A stretch of 64,000 nucleotides of DNA from Planctomyces sp. Its GTDB lineage: Bacteria; Planctomycetota; Planctomycetia; Planctomycetales; Planctomycetaceae. Below, one piece after another: positions 1-7,670 of the stretch. The notes under the pieces are model-generated. The model saw nothing but the letters and a program-made list of their open reading frames with translations, was not told the DNA's origin and searched no databases. Numbering within the stretch: the stretch's first letter is position 1; each line of letters opens with the position of its first letter. The stretch is taken from assembly GCA_019636235.1 (NCBI GenBank), contig JAHBXW010000019.1:36621-100620 (forward strand), given 5' to 3'. The translations under genes were made by a program, and so were the position numbers.

Positions 1-233
1 ATGCGGCCCAGCAGCTCGCCCAGTTCGTCGCCGGGAAGCGGGGCGCCGTCCACGGAGACAGCCGGTTCGCCCGTCTTGCGGTCGATGGTGATCGCGACGG
101 CGCGGTCTTCGCCGTAATGCTTGAGGGCCGCCGAGAGGATGGCCTGCTCAATGCCTTCGAACACGACCTCCGAATCGACGTTCTTGTCGCGCGAAATTGC
201 GTCGACCAGTCGCAGAATCTCGGGTCCGTTCAT
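1..233 (-). CDS. nusA: Transcription termination/antitermination factor NusA, N-terminal part (partial)
   Basis: Only the first 77 codons are inside the window; the gene continues past base 1. The N-terminus begins MNGPEILRLVDAISRDKNVD and continues SEVVFEGIEQAILSAA, then a KHYGE and a TIDRKTGE segment. This is the typical start of NusA, the N-terminal domain that contacts RNA polymerase. NusA binds the elongating polymerase and modulates pausing, termination and antitermination. The ATG at 231-233 is the only plausible start that gives this conserved N-terminus. It is transcribed leftwards, away from the lipoprotein gene. The S1/KH part cannot be seen, but the N-terminal match is strong. Confidence 0.9.
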   Translation of the reverse strand, partial: MNGPEILRLVDAISRDKNVDSEVVFEGIEQAILSAALKHYGEDRAVAITIDRKTGEPAVSVDGAPLPGDELGELLGR

Positions 234-682
234 GGTTCACTCACCGTCCTCTGGGAACAAAAAAAGTGGGCACCCTGTCCCACCGACGCCGCACCGGATC
301 GTCGACGGAACGCAATGCAGGAACTCACCGCGCCGGTGGAATTCCAGCAGTCGTGCTCTCGCCGACCGTGTTGATCGGAAACGCTTACATCAGCAACCTC
401 GCGGACGACGTCGCTGCCAGGCAGTCTCGACCCGGACTCCCCTGAGACCAGGCTTCCAACCGCGCTTCGAATCCCCCGGCACAGGCATCGGGCCCGACTC
501 GCTGGCTTGCACCGGCGAATCAAACCTGTAGTCTCACCGCGAAACGGCAGCGCTCCGCGCGGCAGCCGCAGTGAGATTACCCTCGACGCTTGCCTCGGCA
601 GAATACGCAGGCTTTGCCTGACTGTCAAGAAAGACAGGCACGCGGCGGACTTACGCCCGAAAAATCCCGGCCAGATCCCCCC
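234..682. other. Intergenic region upstream of nusA, no gene seen
   Basis: About 450 bases between the start of nusA and the stop of the lipoprotein gene. Open frames here are short, low-complexity, Arg/Pro-rich and lack ribosome binding sites. I see no RNA gene. It presumably holds the nusA promoter, but no clear -35/-10 pair stands out. Confidence 0.4.
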
Positions 683-973
683 TCAGTCGCCGATTCCCAC
701 GTTCCGCTCGATCGACCGCGCCCGCTCCGACATGAAGATTGGCCGCAGGTTCAAGGGATCCGTCACCGTCTCCCGTTCCTGATCCGGACGCCCCTCCAGC
801 CCCGCCGCTGAAATCCACGGATCACCCGGATCATCCGCCGGGTTGTCCTCCTCCCAGCTCTCCGGCTTCAGCGAACGCATCCAGGCCGTCGTCTCCCGGC
901 CCATGCCGGAACCGATGCAGCCCGACAACATTCCGGCGCCCAGCACCAGCGGCAACAGACTGCGGACGGACAT
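683..973 (-). CDS. Small secreted lipoprotein, function unknown
   Basis: A 96-residue protein starting MSVRSLLPLVLGAGMLSGCI. The N-terminus has a positively charged residue, a hydrophobic core and a lipobox LSGC, with the lipidated cysteine at residue 19. The mature part is short, charged and hydrophilic (for example ESWEEDNPADDPGDPW) and ends near ERNVGIGD. I recognise no domain. The longer reading frame starting at 1399 was rejected because only the 973 start places the signal sequence at the N-terminus. It stands alone between nusA and a divergent TIM-barrel gene. Export and lipidation are well supported; the role is unknown. Confidence 0.7.
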   Translation of the reverse strand: MSVRSLLPLVLGAGMLSGCIGSGMGRETTAWMRSLKPESWEEDNPADDPGDPWISAAGLEGRPDQERETVTDPLNLRPIFMSERARSIERNVGIGD

Positions 974-1286
974 TCCCGGACCTCCTGGCGGACGCGCGAC
1001 TCGACGGCCGCACACCGCGCGGCCGTCGTTCTCCGCCGGTGTACTGTCAGAATGCCGCCCCCGTGTCGACCCGGGGGCCAGGCAGGCCGGGTTTTGGCCA
1101 CCCGGTCCGGCAGATCCTGCGGATTGCCGCAGCCGCATTGGGTCTCGTTCCTCGACCGCGACCTGCAGCCCTCGTTCTCCGGCCCCTGCACCCCTGCACG
1201 CTCGTCGATTGCCGTGCGCATGGCCCGCGGGTACGGTCGCTGAGAATGGAATCCCCTCGCGCCGCAATCCGGCAGGAGCGCTTCCG
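974..1286. other. Divergent intergenic region, nothing identified
   Basis: About 310 bases between the lipoprotein gene (leftwards) and the TIM-barrel gene (rightwards). Promoters for both should lie here. No convincing promoter hexamers, hairpins or RNA genes were seen. Confidence 0.3.
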
Positions 1287-2210
1287 ATGCGCCTGACTCG
1301 TCGACAGTTCCTGCCCGTCGCCTTGTCGGCGTGCGCCCGGCCCTGGCGGCCCATTCGCGCGGCCGATCCCATCGCCCGAACGGGTCGACCGCACTTCAAG
1401 CTGGCGCTGGCGGCGTATTCGTTTCACAGCCGGCTGCCGAAGAACTGGCCCCGCGCCGGGGAGCGCGCGGGCACGATGTCGCTGGAGGACGTCATCGACT
1501 TCTGCGCGGCCCAGGACCTCGATGGCGTCGAACTGACCAGCTACTACTTCCCTGCCGAGGTGACGCCCCCGTATCTCGCCGCTCTCAAGGAGCAGACGTT
1601 TCGGCTGGGGTTGGACATCTCCGGCACGGCGATTGGCAACGACTTCTGCCTCCCGGACGGCCCGGAGCGGGACGCCCAGCTCGCGCTGACGAGGCAATGG
1701 ATCGACTATGCGGCGGCGATGGGCGCGCCCGTGATTCGCATCTTCGCCGGGCAGACGCCGCGCGGCGATTCCGAATCGCAGGCCGTCGAACGCTGCGTGG
1801 CCGGCATCGAAGCTTCCCTGGAGCATGCCGCGGAGAAGGGCGTCGCCCTGGCGCTGGAGAATCACGGCGGCATCACCGCGACGGCGGATCAATTGCTGCG
1901 GATCGTCCGGGCCGTCCAACCTTCGCCGTGGTTCGGCGTGAATTTCGACAGCGGCAACTTCCACTCCGCCGACCCGTACGCCGAGTTGGAGCACATCGCC
2001 CCGTATGCCCTGAACGCCCAGCTCAAGGCGTCGATCGCGCCGGAGGGGCGCAAGGCAGCCGCCGACCTGGGGCGGATCGTGGAGATCCTCAAAGCGGCCG
2101 GCTACCGCGGCTACCTGGTGCTCGAATACGAGGAGCCGGATGACCCGTTTGAGACGATCCCCGGCCTGCTGGCGACCCTGAAGTCGCTGATCGGCCGGGG
2201 CGCGTCGTGA
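1287..2210 (+). CDS. Tat-exported xylose isomerase-like TIM barrel protein (sugar phosphate isomerase/epimerase family)
   Basis: A 307-residue protein. The N-terminus MRLTRRQFLPVALSACARPW is a twin-arginine signal (RRQF, residues 5-8), so it is probably exported folded. The body matches the AP-endonuclease-2/xylose-isomerase-like TIM barrel. It has DGVELTSYYFP early, LALENHGG in the middle (a metal-binding Glu strand), WFGVNFDSGNF (Asp strand), LNAQLKAS and YLVLEYEEPDDP (Glu strand). These Glu/Asp/His positions form the divalent metal site in the family. Planctomycetes carry many such paralogues, generally assigned to sugar epimerisation or isomerisation; the substrate cannot be read from the sequence. 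The ATG at 1287 is preceded by AGGAG at good spacing. It ends convergently with the histidine kinase gene. Confidence 0.8.
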   Translation: MRLTRRQFLPVALSACARPWRPIRAADPIARTGRPHFKLALAAYSFHSRLPKNWPRAGERAGTMSLEDVIDFCAAQDLDGVELTSYYFPAEVTPPYLAALKEQTFRLGLDISGTAIGNDFCLPDGPERDAQLALTRQWIDYAAAMGAPVIRIFAGQTPRGDSESQAVERCVAGIEASLEHAAEKGVALALENHGGITATADQLLRIVRAVQPSPWFGVNFDSGNFHSADPYAELEHIAPYALNAQLKASIAPEGRKAAADLGRIVEILKAAGYRGYLVLEYEEPDDPFETIPGLLATLKSLIGRGAS

Positions 2211-2214
2211 GGGC

Positions 2215-3057
2215 TCAGCCCGCCCGCTGCGCGACGGGAGAGACGGCGGCCGGCGCGGCCGTTGACCGGGTCGCTGCGGCGGCGGCCGGCGCCGGAATGG
2301 ACGGCAACTTCAGCGTGAAGGCCGTTCCCTTGCCAATGACGCTCTCGACGCGGATGCGGCCCTGATGGGAGTCGATCACGTCTTTGCATAGCGCGAGGCC
2401 TAACCCGGTCCCTCCCTGTCCCTGATCGTCGGCTGTCTTCGTCGTGTAGAACCGATCGAAGATTCTCGGCAGCCTGTCGGCGGGGATTCCGCAGCCCGTG
2501 TCGCGGATCGAAATCTCAACGACGTCAGGTTCCGTGGCCGAGGGGCCGACGGAGACATACAGCACGCCCCCCTGCTCCATCGCCTGGCGGGCGTTGATGA
2601 TCAGGTTGAGCAGCACCTGCTGGAGTTGGCCGGCATTGACGAGCGCATACGGCTCGCCATGAAAGCGGGTCTCGAGGCGGACGCGGTGAACCTGCAAATC
2701 CTTTTCGACGAGGACCAGGACGTCGTGAACCACTTGCCGGAGGCTGAGCGCGTCCTTGCGTTCGCTGCGGTTGCGGGCGTACGAGAGCAGCCCGGTGGTG
2801 ATTTTCGCCGCGCGCTGACCGGAGGCGAGGATGCGATCAAAGGCCTTGTCGCGGATTGCGGCCTGCTTGTGCCGCAGCCCCATCTTCGCGTAGTTGATGA
2901 CCGTCGTCAGGATGTTGTTGAATTCGTGGGTGATCGACGACGCCAGCGCGCCGACGGAACTCAGCTTTTCAGCCTGCATCAGGCGCTGCTGCAGATCCGT
3001 GAGGCGGGCAGACAGTTCCGCATTCTCCGCCTTGATCCGTTCGAGTTCTGAAGACAT
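2215..3057 (-). CDS. Cytoplasmic sensor histidine kinase
   Basis: A 280-residue protein without membrane segments. Residues 1-32 form a coiled coil (MSSELERIKAENAELSARL). The HisKA dimerisation region contains the phospho-acceptor motif ITHEFNNIL with His44. The HATPase_c domain shows an N-box (LLNLIINARQAM, about 149-160), a G1 box (DTGCGIP, 186-192), an F-box-like IFDRFYTTK and a G2 box (GGTGLGLAL, 215-223). The H-E-F-N context resembles NtrB/PAS-type kinases lacking their sensor domain. No response regulator is adjacent, so it is an orphan kinase that probably receives its input through partner proteins. An upstream in-frame ATG at 3099 is possible, but 3057 starts directly at the coiled coil. 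The C-terminal tail is Ala/Pro-rich. Confidence 0.85.
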   Translation of the reverse strand: MSSELERIKAENAELSARLTDLQQRLMQAEKLSSVGALASSITHEFNNILTTVINYAKMGLRHKQAAIRDKAFDRILASGQRAAKITTGLLSYARNRSERKDALSLRQVVHDVLVLVEKDLQVHRVRLETRFHGEPYALVNAGQLQQVLLNLIINARQAMEQGGVLYVSVGPSATEPDVVEISIRDTGCGIPADRLPRIFDRFYTTKTADDQGQGGTGLGLALCKDVIDSHQGRIRVESVIGKGTAFTLKLPSIPAPAAAAATRSTAAPAAVSPVAQRAG

Positions 3058-3358
3058 GGCTGGCTCGAGATATTCCTTTCCCGACGCGTTGCTCCGCATG
3101 CTGGATGTATCGGAGTGCGCGGCGCGCCGGCTGGACGCGAACGGCGACCGCCGGGGGGATCAGCCGCCGACGCCCGCACAGGACGAAGACTGTTCGGGGA
3201 ATTGAAGGGGCGCAGACGGGGCAATTCGCGGCGACTGTGCCGCTCCGTCCCCCGGAAATCCGCACTGCACTCCCGCCCGGCAGCGAGCAAATCGGGTTCC
3301 GAACCCCGCCGATCCAGCGGTCTCGGCGATCAGCGCCGTCAGTTGAGTCGGCGTCCCG
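3058..3358. other. Intergenic region, nothing identified
   Basis: About 300 bases between two leftward genes (the kinase and the DNA methyltransferase). Small frames here are shadows without codon bias or ribosome binding sites. No structural RNA was recognised. Confidence 0.3.
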
Positions 3359-4291
3359 TTACTTGGGAGGCGCGACCCGCTTTTTGACATACACGCGGCG
3401 CTTCGGCTTCGCCTCGAGTTCATCCAGCCGTCGCCCTTCCTCCGTCGTAGGCGCGCTGATGAGCGGTTCTGGCGCGCCATCCAGCACATCTCCCTCCGCG
3501 GTCGCGGCCAGCCGCGCCCGACCCCGCTCGACGTATTCGGCCGACAGGTCGAATCCCAGATGCCGGCGGCCCAACTTCTTTGCGACGGCCAGCGTCGTCG
3601 CGCTGCCGGCGAACGGATCGAGCACCAGGTCCCCCGGATTGGAGCTGGCCCGGATGATCCGCCCCAGCAACTGCTCCGGCATCTGGCAGCCGTGGAAGCC
3701 CGCCCGCTCCTTGAACGTGCCGGCCACGCGCGGGAAGTACCAGGTGTCCTCGTCCGCCTGGAACCCCTGGGGCAGGTCCTGCGGCCGCAGGATCCAGGTG
3801 TCGTCCGGCAGCCGCCCGCGGGGATTGGCCCGGACGTCGGCGTAGACGAGCTGCCGCGCGGACGGAACGCGGATCGCCTCCGTATTGAACGTGAAGTTCT
3901 CGGCGTCCTTCACAAACTGAAAAATGTGCGCGTGCGAACGGCTGAACTTCCGCGTGCAGTTCACTCCGAAGGTGTAGTACCACACGACCCAGCTCCGACA
4001 ATGAAAGCCCAGCCGCTGGGAGGCGACTTTCAGCTCAGCCGCGTATTCATCTCCGATGGCCAGCCAGAACGTGCCCGTCGGCTTGAGGACCCGGTGCAGT
4101 TCGCCGATCCAGCGATCGCACCACTGCAGGTAGGCCTCGGCTTCCTGACGGTCGTCGTAGACGTCGTAGTCGTAACCGATGTTGAACGGCGGGTCGGCAA
4201 ATGCGAGGTCGACCGCGCCGGAGTCCAGTTGCTTCAGCAGATTGACGCAATCGCCGTTGTGGATCTCGTTGACGGTCAGTGACACGGGCAT
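3359..4291 (-). CDS. DNA methyltransferase (N4-cytosine or N6-adenine, beta-type motif order)
   Basis: A 310-residue protein. The catalytic motif [12 protein letters not shown] comes first (DPPF at residues 33-36). The AdoMet-binding motif [10 protein letters not shown] comes late (DPFAGS at 225-230). This order defines beta-type amino-methyltransferases such as CcrM and many type II modification enzymes. The first 30 residues ([25 protein letters not shown]) also fit the family. Motif [17 protein letters not shown] follows. The C-terminus is a basic tail ([14 protein letters not shown]). No restriction endonuclease is adjacent, so it looks like an orphan, possibly regulatory, methyltransferase of the host chromosome. 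Recognition sequence unknown. The ATG at 4289-4291 begins exactly at the family-typical N-terminus. Confidence 0.87.
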   Translation of the reverse strand: MPVSLTVNEIHNGDCVNLLKQLDSGAVDLAFADPPFNIGYDYDVYDDRQEAEAYLQWCDRWIGELHRVLKPTGTFWLAIGDEYAAELKVASQRLGFHCRSWVVWYYTFGVNCTRKFSRSHAHIFQFVKDAENFTFNTEAIRVPSARQLVYADVRANPRGRLPDDTWILRPQDLPQGFQADEDTWYFPRVAGTFKERAGFHGCQMPEQLLGRIIRASSNPGDLVLDPFAGSATTLAVAKKLGRRHLGFDLSAEYVERGRARLAATAEGDVLDGAPEPLISAPTTEEGRRLDELEAKPKRRVYVKKRVAPPK

Positions 4292-4491
4292 ACTCCGTTT
4301 CGGCGGATCGAATCAGATCTCGAAAGTCTGAAGCATTTCGAGGCGGGGCTAAACTAGCGCCAGCGCGCGCGCTCCGCAAGGAGCGCGCCGAGAATTCGCC
4401 AGCAGGCGGCGCGCGGGCGCCGGCCGTTGGCCCGAATCAATCCGATCCGCGTTACTTGCGGCCCGTCCGCCCGTTGCTGGAGTCCGGTCCC

Positions 4492-5499
4492 ATGGCGAAC
4501 CCGCCGCAGGATTTCGAGTGTTTCCTGGTCCGCAAGACGGGCGAATCGATTGCTTCTGGCGTCGACCGTCGGCCGTTGCGGGAGCTGCCCGCGGGGGACG
4601 TGCTGATCCGCGTCCAGTGGTCATCGCTGAATTACAAGGACGCGCTGGCGGCCACGGGGCATTCCGGAATCGTGCGTCGGTTTCCGCACGTGCCGGGGAT
4701 CGACGCCGCGGGGATCGTCGCGGAGAGTTCCTCGCCGTTGTACCGCGCCGGTGATGAAGTGTTGTCGACCGGTCACGAGCTGGGCGTTGAACGCTGGGGG
4801 GGCTGGGCGGAGTATGTTCGCGTGCCGGCGGAGTGGGTCATCCCCCGTCCTCAGGGGCTGACGCTCGAAGAGACGATGATGCTCGGGACGGCGGGATTCA
4901 CGGCGGCGCAGTGCGTCGCCGCGCTGGCGGAGCGGAACATCGTGCCGGAGTCCGGGCCGGTAGTGGTCACCGGCGCCACCGGCGGCGTGGGGACCATCGC
5001 GCTCAAACTGCTGTCGAAGCTGGGCTATGAGGTCGCCGCCGTGACGGGCAAGCCCGGCGAGCGGGACTGGCTGCTAAGGCAGGGGGCGGCGGAAACGCTG
5101 ACGCGGGAGGAGTTCCTGGACACGACGACCCGTCCGCTGCTCGCGACTCGCTGGGCGGGGGGCGTAGACGCCGTGGGAGGCGCGGCGCTGACGACGCTGG
5201 TGCGTTCGTTGAAGCAGCGCGGCTGCGTCGCGGCGTGTGGCGTGGCGGGGGGCGCCGACCTGCCGTTGACGGTGTACCCGTTCATTCTGCGGGGCGTCGC
5301 GCTGCAGGGGATCGATTCCGCATGGTGCCCGGAGGATCGCCGCCGGGAGATCTGGCGTCGGCTGTCGGAGGAGTGGCGGCTCGACGGACTCTCGGAGCTG
5401 GCGACGACGATCCGGCTGGCGGACGTTCCGGGATCGGTGCGGGAGATTCTCGAGGGGCGGGTCCGGGGCCGGCGGGTGGTGCGCATCCAGCCGGGCTGA
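4492..5499 (+). CDS. YhdH/YhfP-type NAD(P)H-dependent quinone oxidoreductase (acryloyl-CoA reductase-like)
   Basis: A 335-residue zinc-independent medium-chain dehydrogenase/reductase. The GroES-like N-terminal half has WSSLNYKDALAATG, typical of the YhdH/AcuI branch, and FPHVPGIDAAG. The Rossmann half carries VVVTGATGGVG (dinucleotide loop at 161-167) and ALKLLSKLGYEVAAVTGK, the hallmark segment of YhdH. Further family features are YPFILRGVALQGIDS and the closing GRVRGRRVVRI. These enzymes reduce acryloyl-CoA or quinone-like substrates with NADPH in the cytoplasm. The start at 4492 was chosen because the reading frame upstream is non-homologous and overlaps the divergent methyltransferase gene. 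The gene stands alone, with about 200 bases before motA. Confidence 0.88.
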   Translation: MANPPQDFECFLVRKTGESIASGVDRRPLRELPAGDVLIRVQWSSLNYKDALAATGHSGIVRRFPHVPGIDAAGIVAESSSPLYRAGDEVLSTGHELGVERWGGWAEYVRVPAEWVIPRPQGLTLEETMMLGTAGFTAAQCVAALAERNIVPESGPVVVTGATGGVGTIALKLLSKLGYEVAAVTGKPGERDWLLRQGAAETLTREEFLDTTTRPLLATRWAGGVDAVGGAALTTLVRSLKQRGCVAACGVAGGADLPLTVYPFILRGVALQGIDSAWCPEDRRREIWRRLSEEWRLDGLSELATTIRLADVPGSVREILEGRVRGRRVVRIQPG

Positions 5500-5709
5500 A
5501 GGACGGGACCGGGGGGCCGGTGCGGGCCTGTCGCGGTCGGCGGAATCGGCACAGTCACGCAGAGCGGCATTTCCTGCGGCTGAGTTGCCATTCCCGCGGT
5601 CCGACCCCGCCTCAGTCGGCAAGCCGGTCAAGCTATGGTTCGATCGATTGAGGTCGACTGCGGCATTGTCGTCGGCATTGTGCTGCGCGTTGTCCGGCTG
5701 GGGGACAGA

Positions 5710-6561
5710 ATGTTCGTCATAATCGGCTGTGTGATTGTCATCGGCTCGGTGCTGGGCGGCTTTACGATGGCCGGCGGGCACATGATGGCGCTGGTGCACC
5801 CTTCAGAAATCGTGACGATCGGCGGCTCGGCGCTGGGGGCGATGATCGTCATGACGCCGACGAAGGTCCTCGTCGACATGATGAAAGGCCTGATCGGCTC
5901 GCTGAAGGGCAGTCCGTTCAACAAGCCGCTGTATGTCGAGACGTTCCGCTGCCTTTACGAGCTGTTCAAGATGGGCCGCCGCGACGGCCTGCTGGCCTGG
6001 GACGCGCATCTCAACGACCCGCATGAATCGGCGGTTTTCTCCAAGTACCCGCGGATCGCCCACAACCACCATGTGCTGGACTTCATGACGGGCGCCCTGA
6101 CCGCCGTGACCGACGGCAGCGCCACGCCCGAGCAGATCAACGATCAGCTGCAGCAGGAGATCAAGATCATGGATGACGAGCACCACGCCGCGGTGCTGGC
6201 CCTGTCCAAGACGGCCGACGCGCTGCCGGGATTCGGGATCGTGGCGGCCGTGCTGGGCATCGTCATCACGATGGAAGCGGTGTCCGGCCCGGTCGAGGAA
6301 ATCGGCCATAAGGTGGGCGCCGCGCTCGTCGGAACGTTTCTGGGGATTCTGCTGTCGTACGGATTCCTGGGGCCGCTGGCCGGCCGCCTGGAGTTCCTGG
6401 GCATGGCGGAGTCGGCCTACTTCCGGACGATCACGAACGCCGTGCTGGGCTTCCACGCGGGGGGATCGCCGAAGGCCATCATCACGCAGTTGCGGCGGGG
6501 CGTGGTGACGGAGTGCCGGCCGTCGCGCGATGAAATGGAAGAAATCTTCCGGGACGGCTGA
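5710..6561 (+). CDS. motA: Flagellar motor stator protein MotA
   Basis: A 283-residue membrane protein starting MFVIIGCVIVIGSVLGGFTM. It has two N-terminal membrane segments and a long cytoplasmic loop with the rotor-contact region (RRDGLLAWDAHLNDPHESAVFSKYPRI). Two C-terminal membrane segments follow, including LPGFGIVAAVLGIVITM, which carries the conserved stator Pro and channel-facing residues. The end REGVVTE-like segment (LRRGVVTECRPSRDEMEE) is typical. MotA and MotB form the proton-driven stator that powers flagellar rotation. The gene lies 32 bases upstream of a MotB-like gene, clearly one operon. The upstream in-frame start at 5635 adds a non-MotA extension and was rejected. Confidence 0.93.
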   Translation: MFVIIGCVIVIGSVLGGFTMAGGHMMALVHPSEIVTIGGSALGAMIVMTPTKVLVDMMKGLIGSLKGSPFNKPLYVETFRCLYELFKMGRRDGLLAWDAHLNDPHESAVFSKYPRIAHNHHVLDFMTGALTAVTDGSATPEQINDQLQQEIKIMDDEHHAAVLALSKTADALPGFGIVAAVLGIVITMEAVSGPVEEIGHKVGAALVGTFLGILLSYGFLGPLAGRLEFLGMAESAYFRTITNAVLGFHAGGSPKAIITQLRRGVVTECRPSRDEMEEIFRDG

Positions 6562-6593
6562 TCGTCGACCGCTGAGACCAGGGAGCACCGGAG

Positions 6594-7172
6594 ATGGCCG
6601 GCAAGGGAGGAGGAGCCTGGAAAGTCGCCTACGCGGACTTCGTCACCGCGATGATGGCGTTCTTTCTGGTGATGTGGCTGGTGAGTCAGGACCGGAAGGT
6701 CCGCGACGCCGTGTCGCGGTACTTCATGGACCCGGTCGGCTTCTACCAGGTCGGCACGAACAAGAGGCCCGGCGAGGCGGGAGCGCTGTTCGATCACGAG
6801 CGGCAGGGACTCGTGCCGGGCAAGAATTATCACACGGCCGGCCGCGGCCGCGGCTCGCACGTCGACTACGGACAGGGCGAGCAGGAAACCAAGTCCGTCG
6901 CGGATCACCTCAAAGGGGATCCTGATCTCGCCGCCTACTGGGCCGATCAGTTCAAGCGGCAGCGCGAAGCCGCCGCGCAATCCGAGGTCGTCCGCGAAAA
7001 AGCCGTCTCCCTCGAAGACGCCACGCGGATCCAGCTCGCCATGGAAATCGAGCGGCAGATGCTGGAAAGCATCCCGCACGATCTCGACCCCGTTTATCGC
7101 GAGCTGCTGATCTCCGCGCTGGCCAACGTCGACTGGAGCGGCGTCGCCGACGAGTGCGCCGGCGACGATTGA
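6594..7172 (+). CDS. motB: MotB-like stator protein lacking the OmpA peptidoglycan-binding domain
   Basis: A 192-residue protein. The N-terminus AWKVAYADFVTAMMAFFLVM is the MotB plug/transmembrane signature, with the proton-carrying Asp at residue 15 inside YADF and the membrane helix at about 14-31. The rest is a soluble, charged, helical region (SVADHLKGDPDLAAYWADQF, SLEDATRIQLAMEIERQMLE) and it stops at residue 192. The C-terminal OmpA-like domain that anchors canonical MotB to peptidoglycan is absent: no TD..G or N...S.RRA segments are present. No continuation is found in the other frames before the next gene. It directly follows motA with a good ribosome binding site (GGGAGCACCGGAG). Either an unusual stator partner or a truncated MotB. 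Confidence 0.85.
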   Translation: MAGKGGGAWKVAYADFVTAMMAFFLVMWLVSQDRKVRDAVSRYFMDPVGFYQVGTNKRPGEAGALFDHERQGLVPGKNYHTAGRGRGSHVDYGQGEQETKSVADHLKGDPDLAAYWADQFKRQREAAAQSEVVREKAVSLEDATRIQLAMEIERQMLESIPHDLDPVYRELLISALANVDWSGVADECAGDD

Positions 7173-7284
7173 CGCGCTGCGACGATTGGCGGGCTGTTCG
7201 ACGCGGCCCGGCCCGGCGATGTCAGCCCATGTCACGGGCCGAGCGGCCGCGGTTCGCACCCATTCCAGCAGCGAGACGTCCGAC

Positions 7285-7590
7285 TCACGGGGCCGCGAAC
7301 TCGTCCCCGATGCGCCGCAGCACGTCCCAGGCGTACAGGCCCGTGTTGTGGCCGTCGCTCCAATGGATCTTCAGCGCGTAGTTGCCGGTGAGGCTCAGCG
7401 ACGTCGGCGCGACGTCGTCCGGCACCGAGTCCATCCGCAGCATTCGCTCGCCCGTCATCTCGTTGACGCAGCCGGCGCACGGGCATTCGAAACGCACCCG
7501 CTTGAACGGCAGACGCTGCGTGACCCCATCGGGCCACGTCAGCTCCAGCACCTGGTCCTGGCGATGGGCACGAATGTTCGTCGGCGGCAT
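7285..7590 (-). CDS. DUF971 protein (gamma-butyrobetaine hydroxylase N-terminal-like domain)
   Basis: A 101-residue protein that consists of a single DUF971/GBBH-like N-terminal domain. It has LELTWPDGVTQRLPFKRVR, then a CPCAGCVNE Cys cluster, then SLTGNYALKIHWSDGHNTGLYAWDVLRRI. The W-x-D-G-H-x-x-G-x-Y-x-W segment is the family signature. The same fold occurs as the N-terminal zinc-binding domain of gamma-butyrobetaine hydroxylase and as a stand-alone bacterial protein, sometimes next to iron-sulfur assembly genes. Here it sits alone between motB (convergent) and a membrane protein gene. The molecular role is not established. Confidence 0.85.
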   Translation of the reverse strand: MPPTNIRAHRQDQVLELTWPDGVTQRLPFKRVRFECPCAGCVNEMTGERMLRMDSVPDDVAPTSLSLTGNYALKIHWSDGHNTGLYAWDVLRRIGDEFAAP

Positions 7591-7670
7591 GGGGACATTA
7601 AGAACGCGGACACGGATCGACGCCGCGAACTATAGTCCCTGCCGTGCGCAGCGGCGATGCCCCTGCGGGC

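Noticed and set aside
1047..1994. 315-residue frame on the minus strand opposite the TIM-barrel gene
   Set aside because: It is an antisense shadow: Arg/Gly/Pro-rich, no ribosome binding site, while the plus-strand frame has a Tat signal and family motifs.
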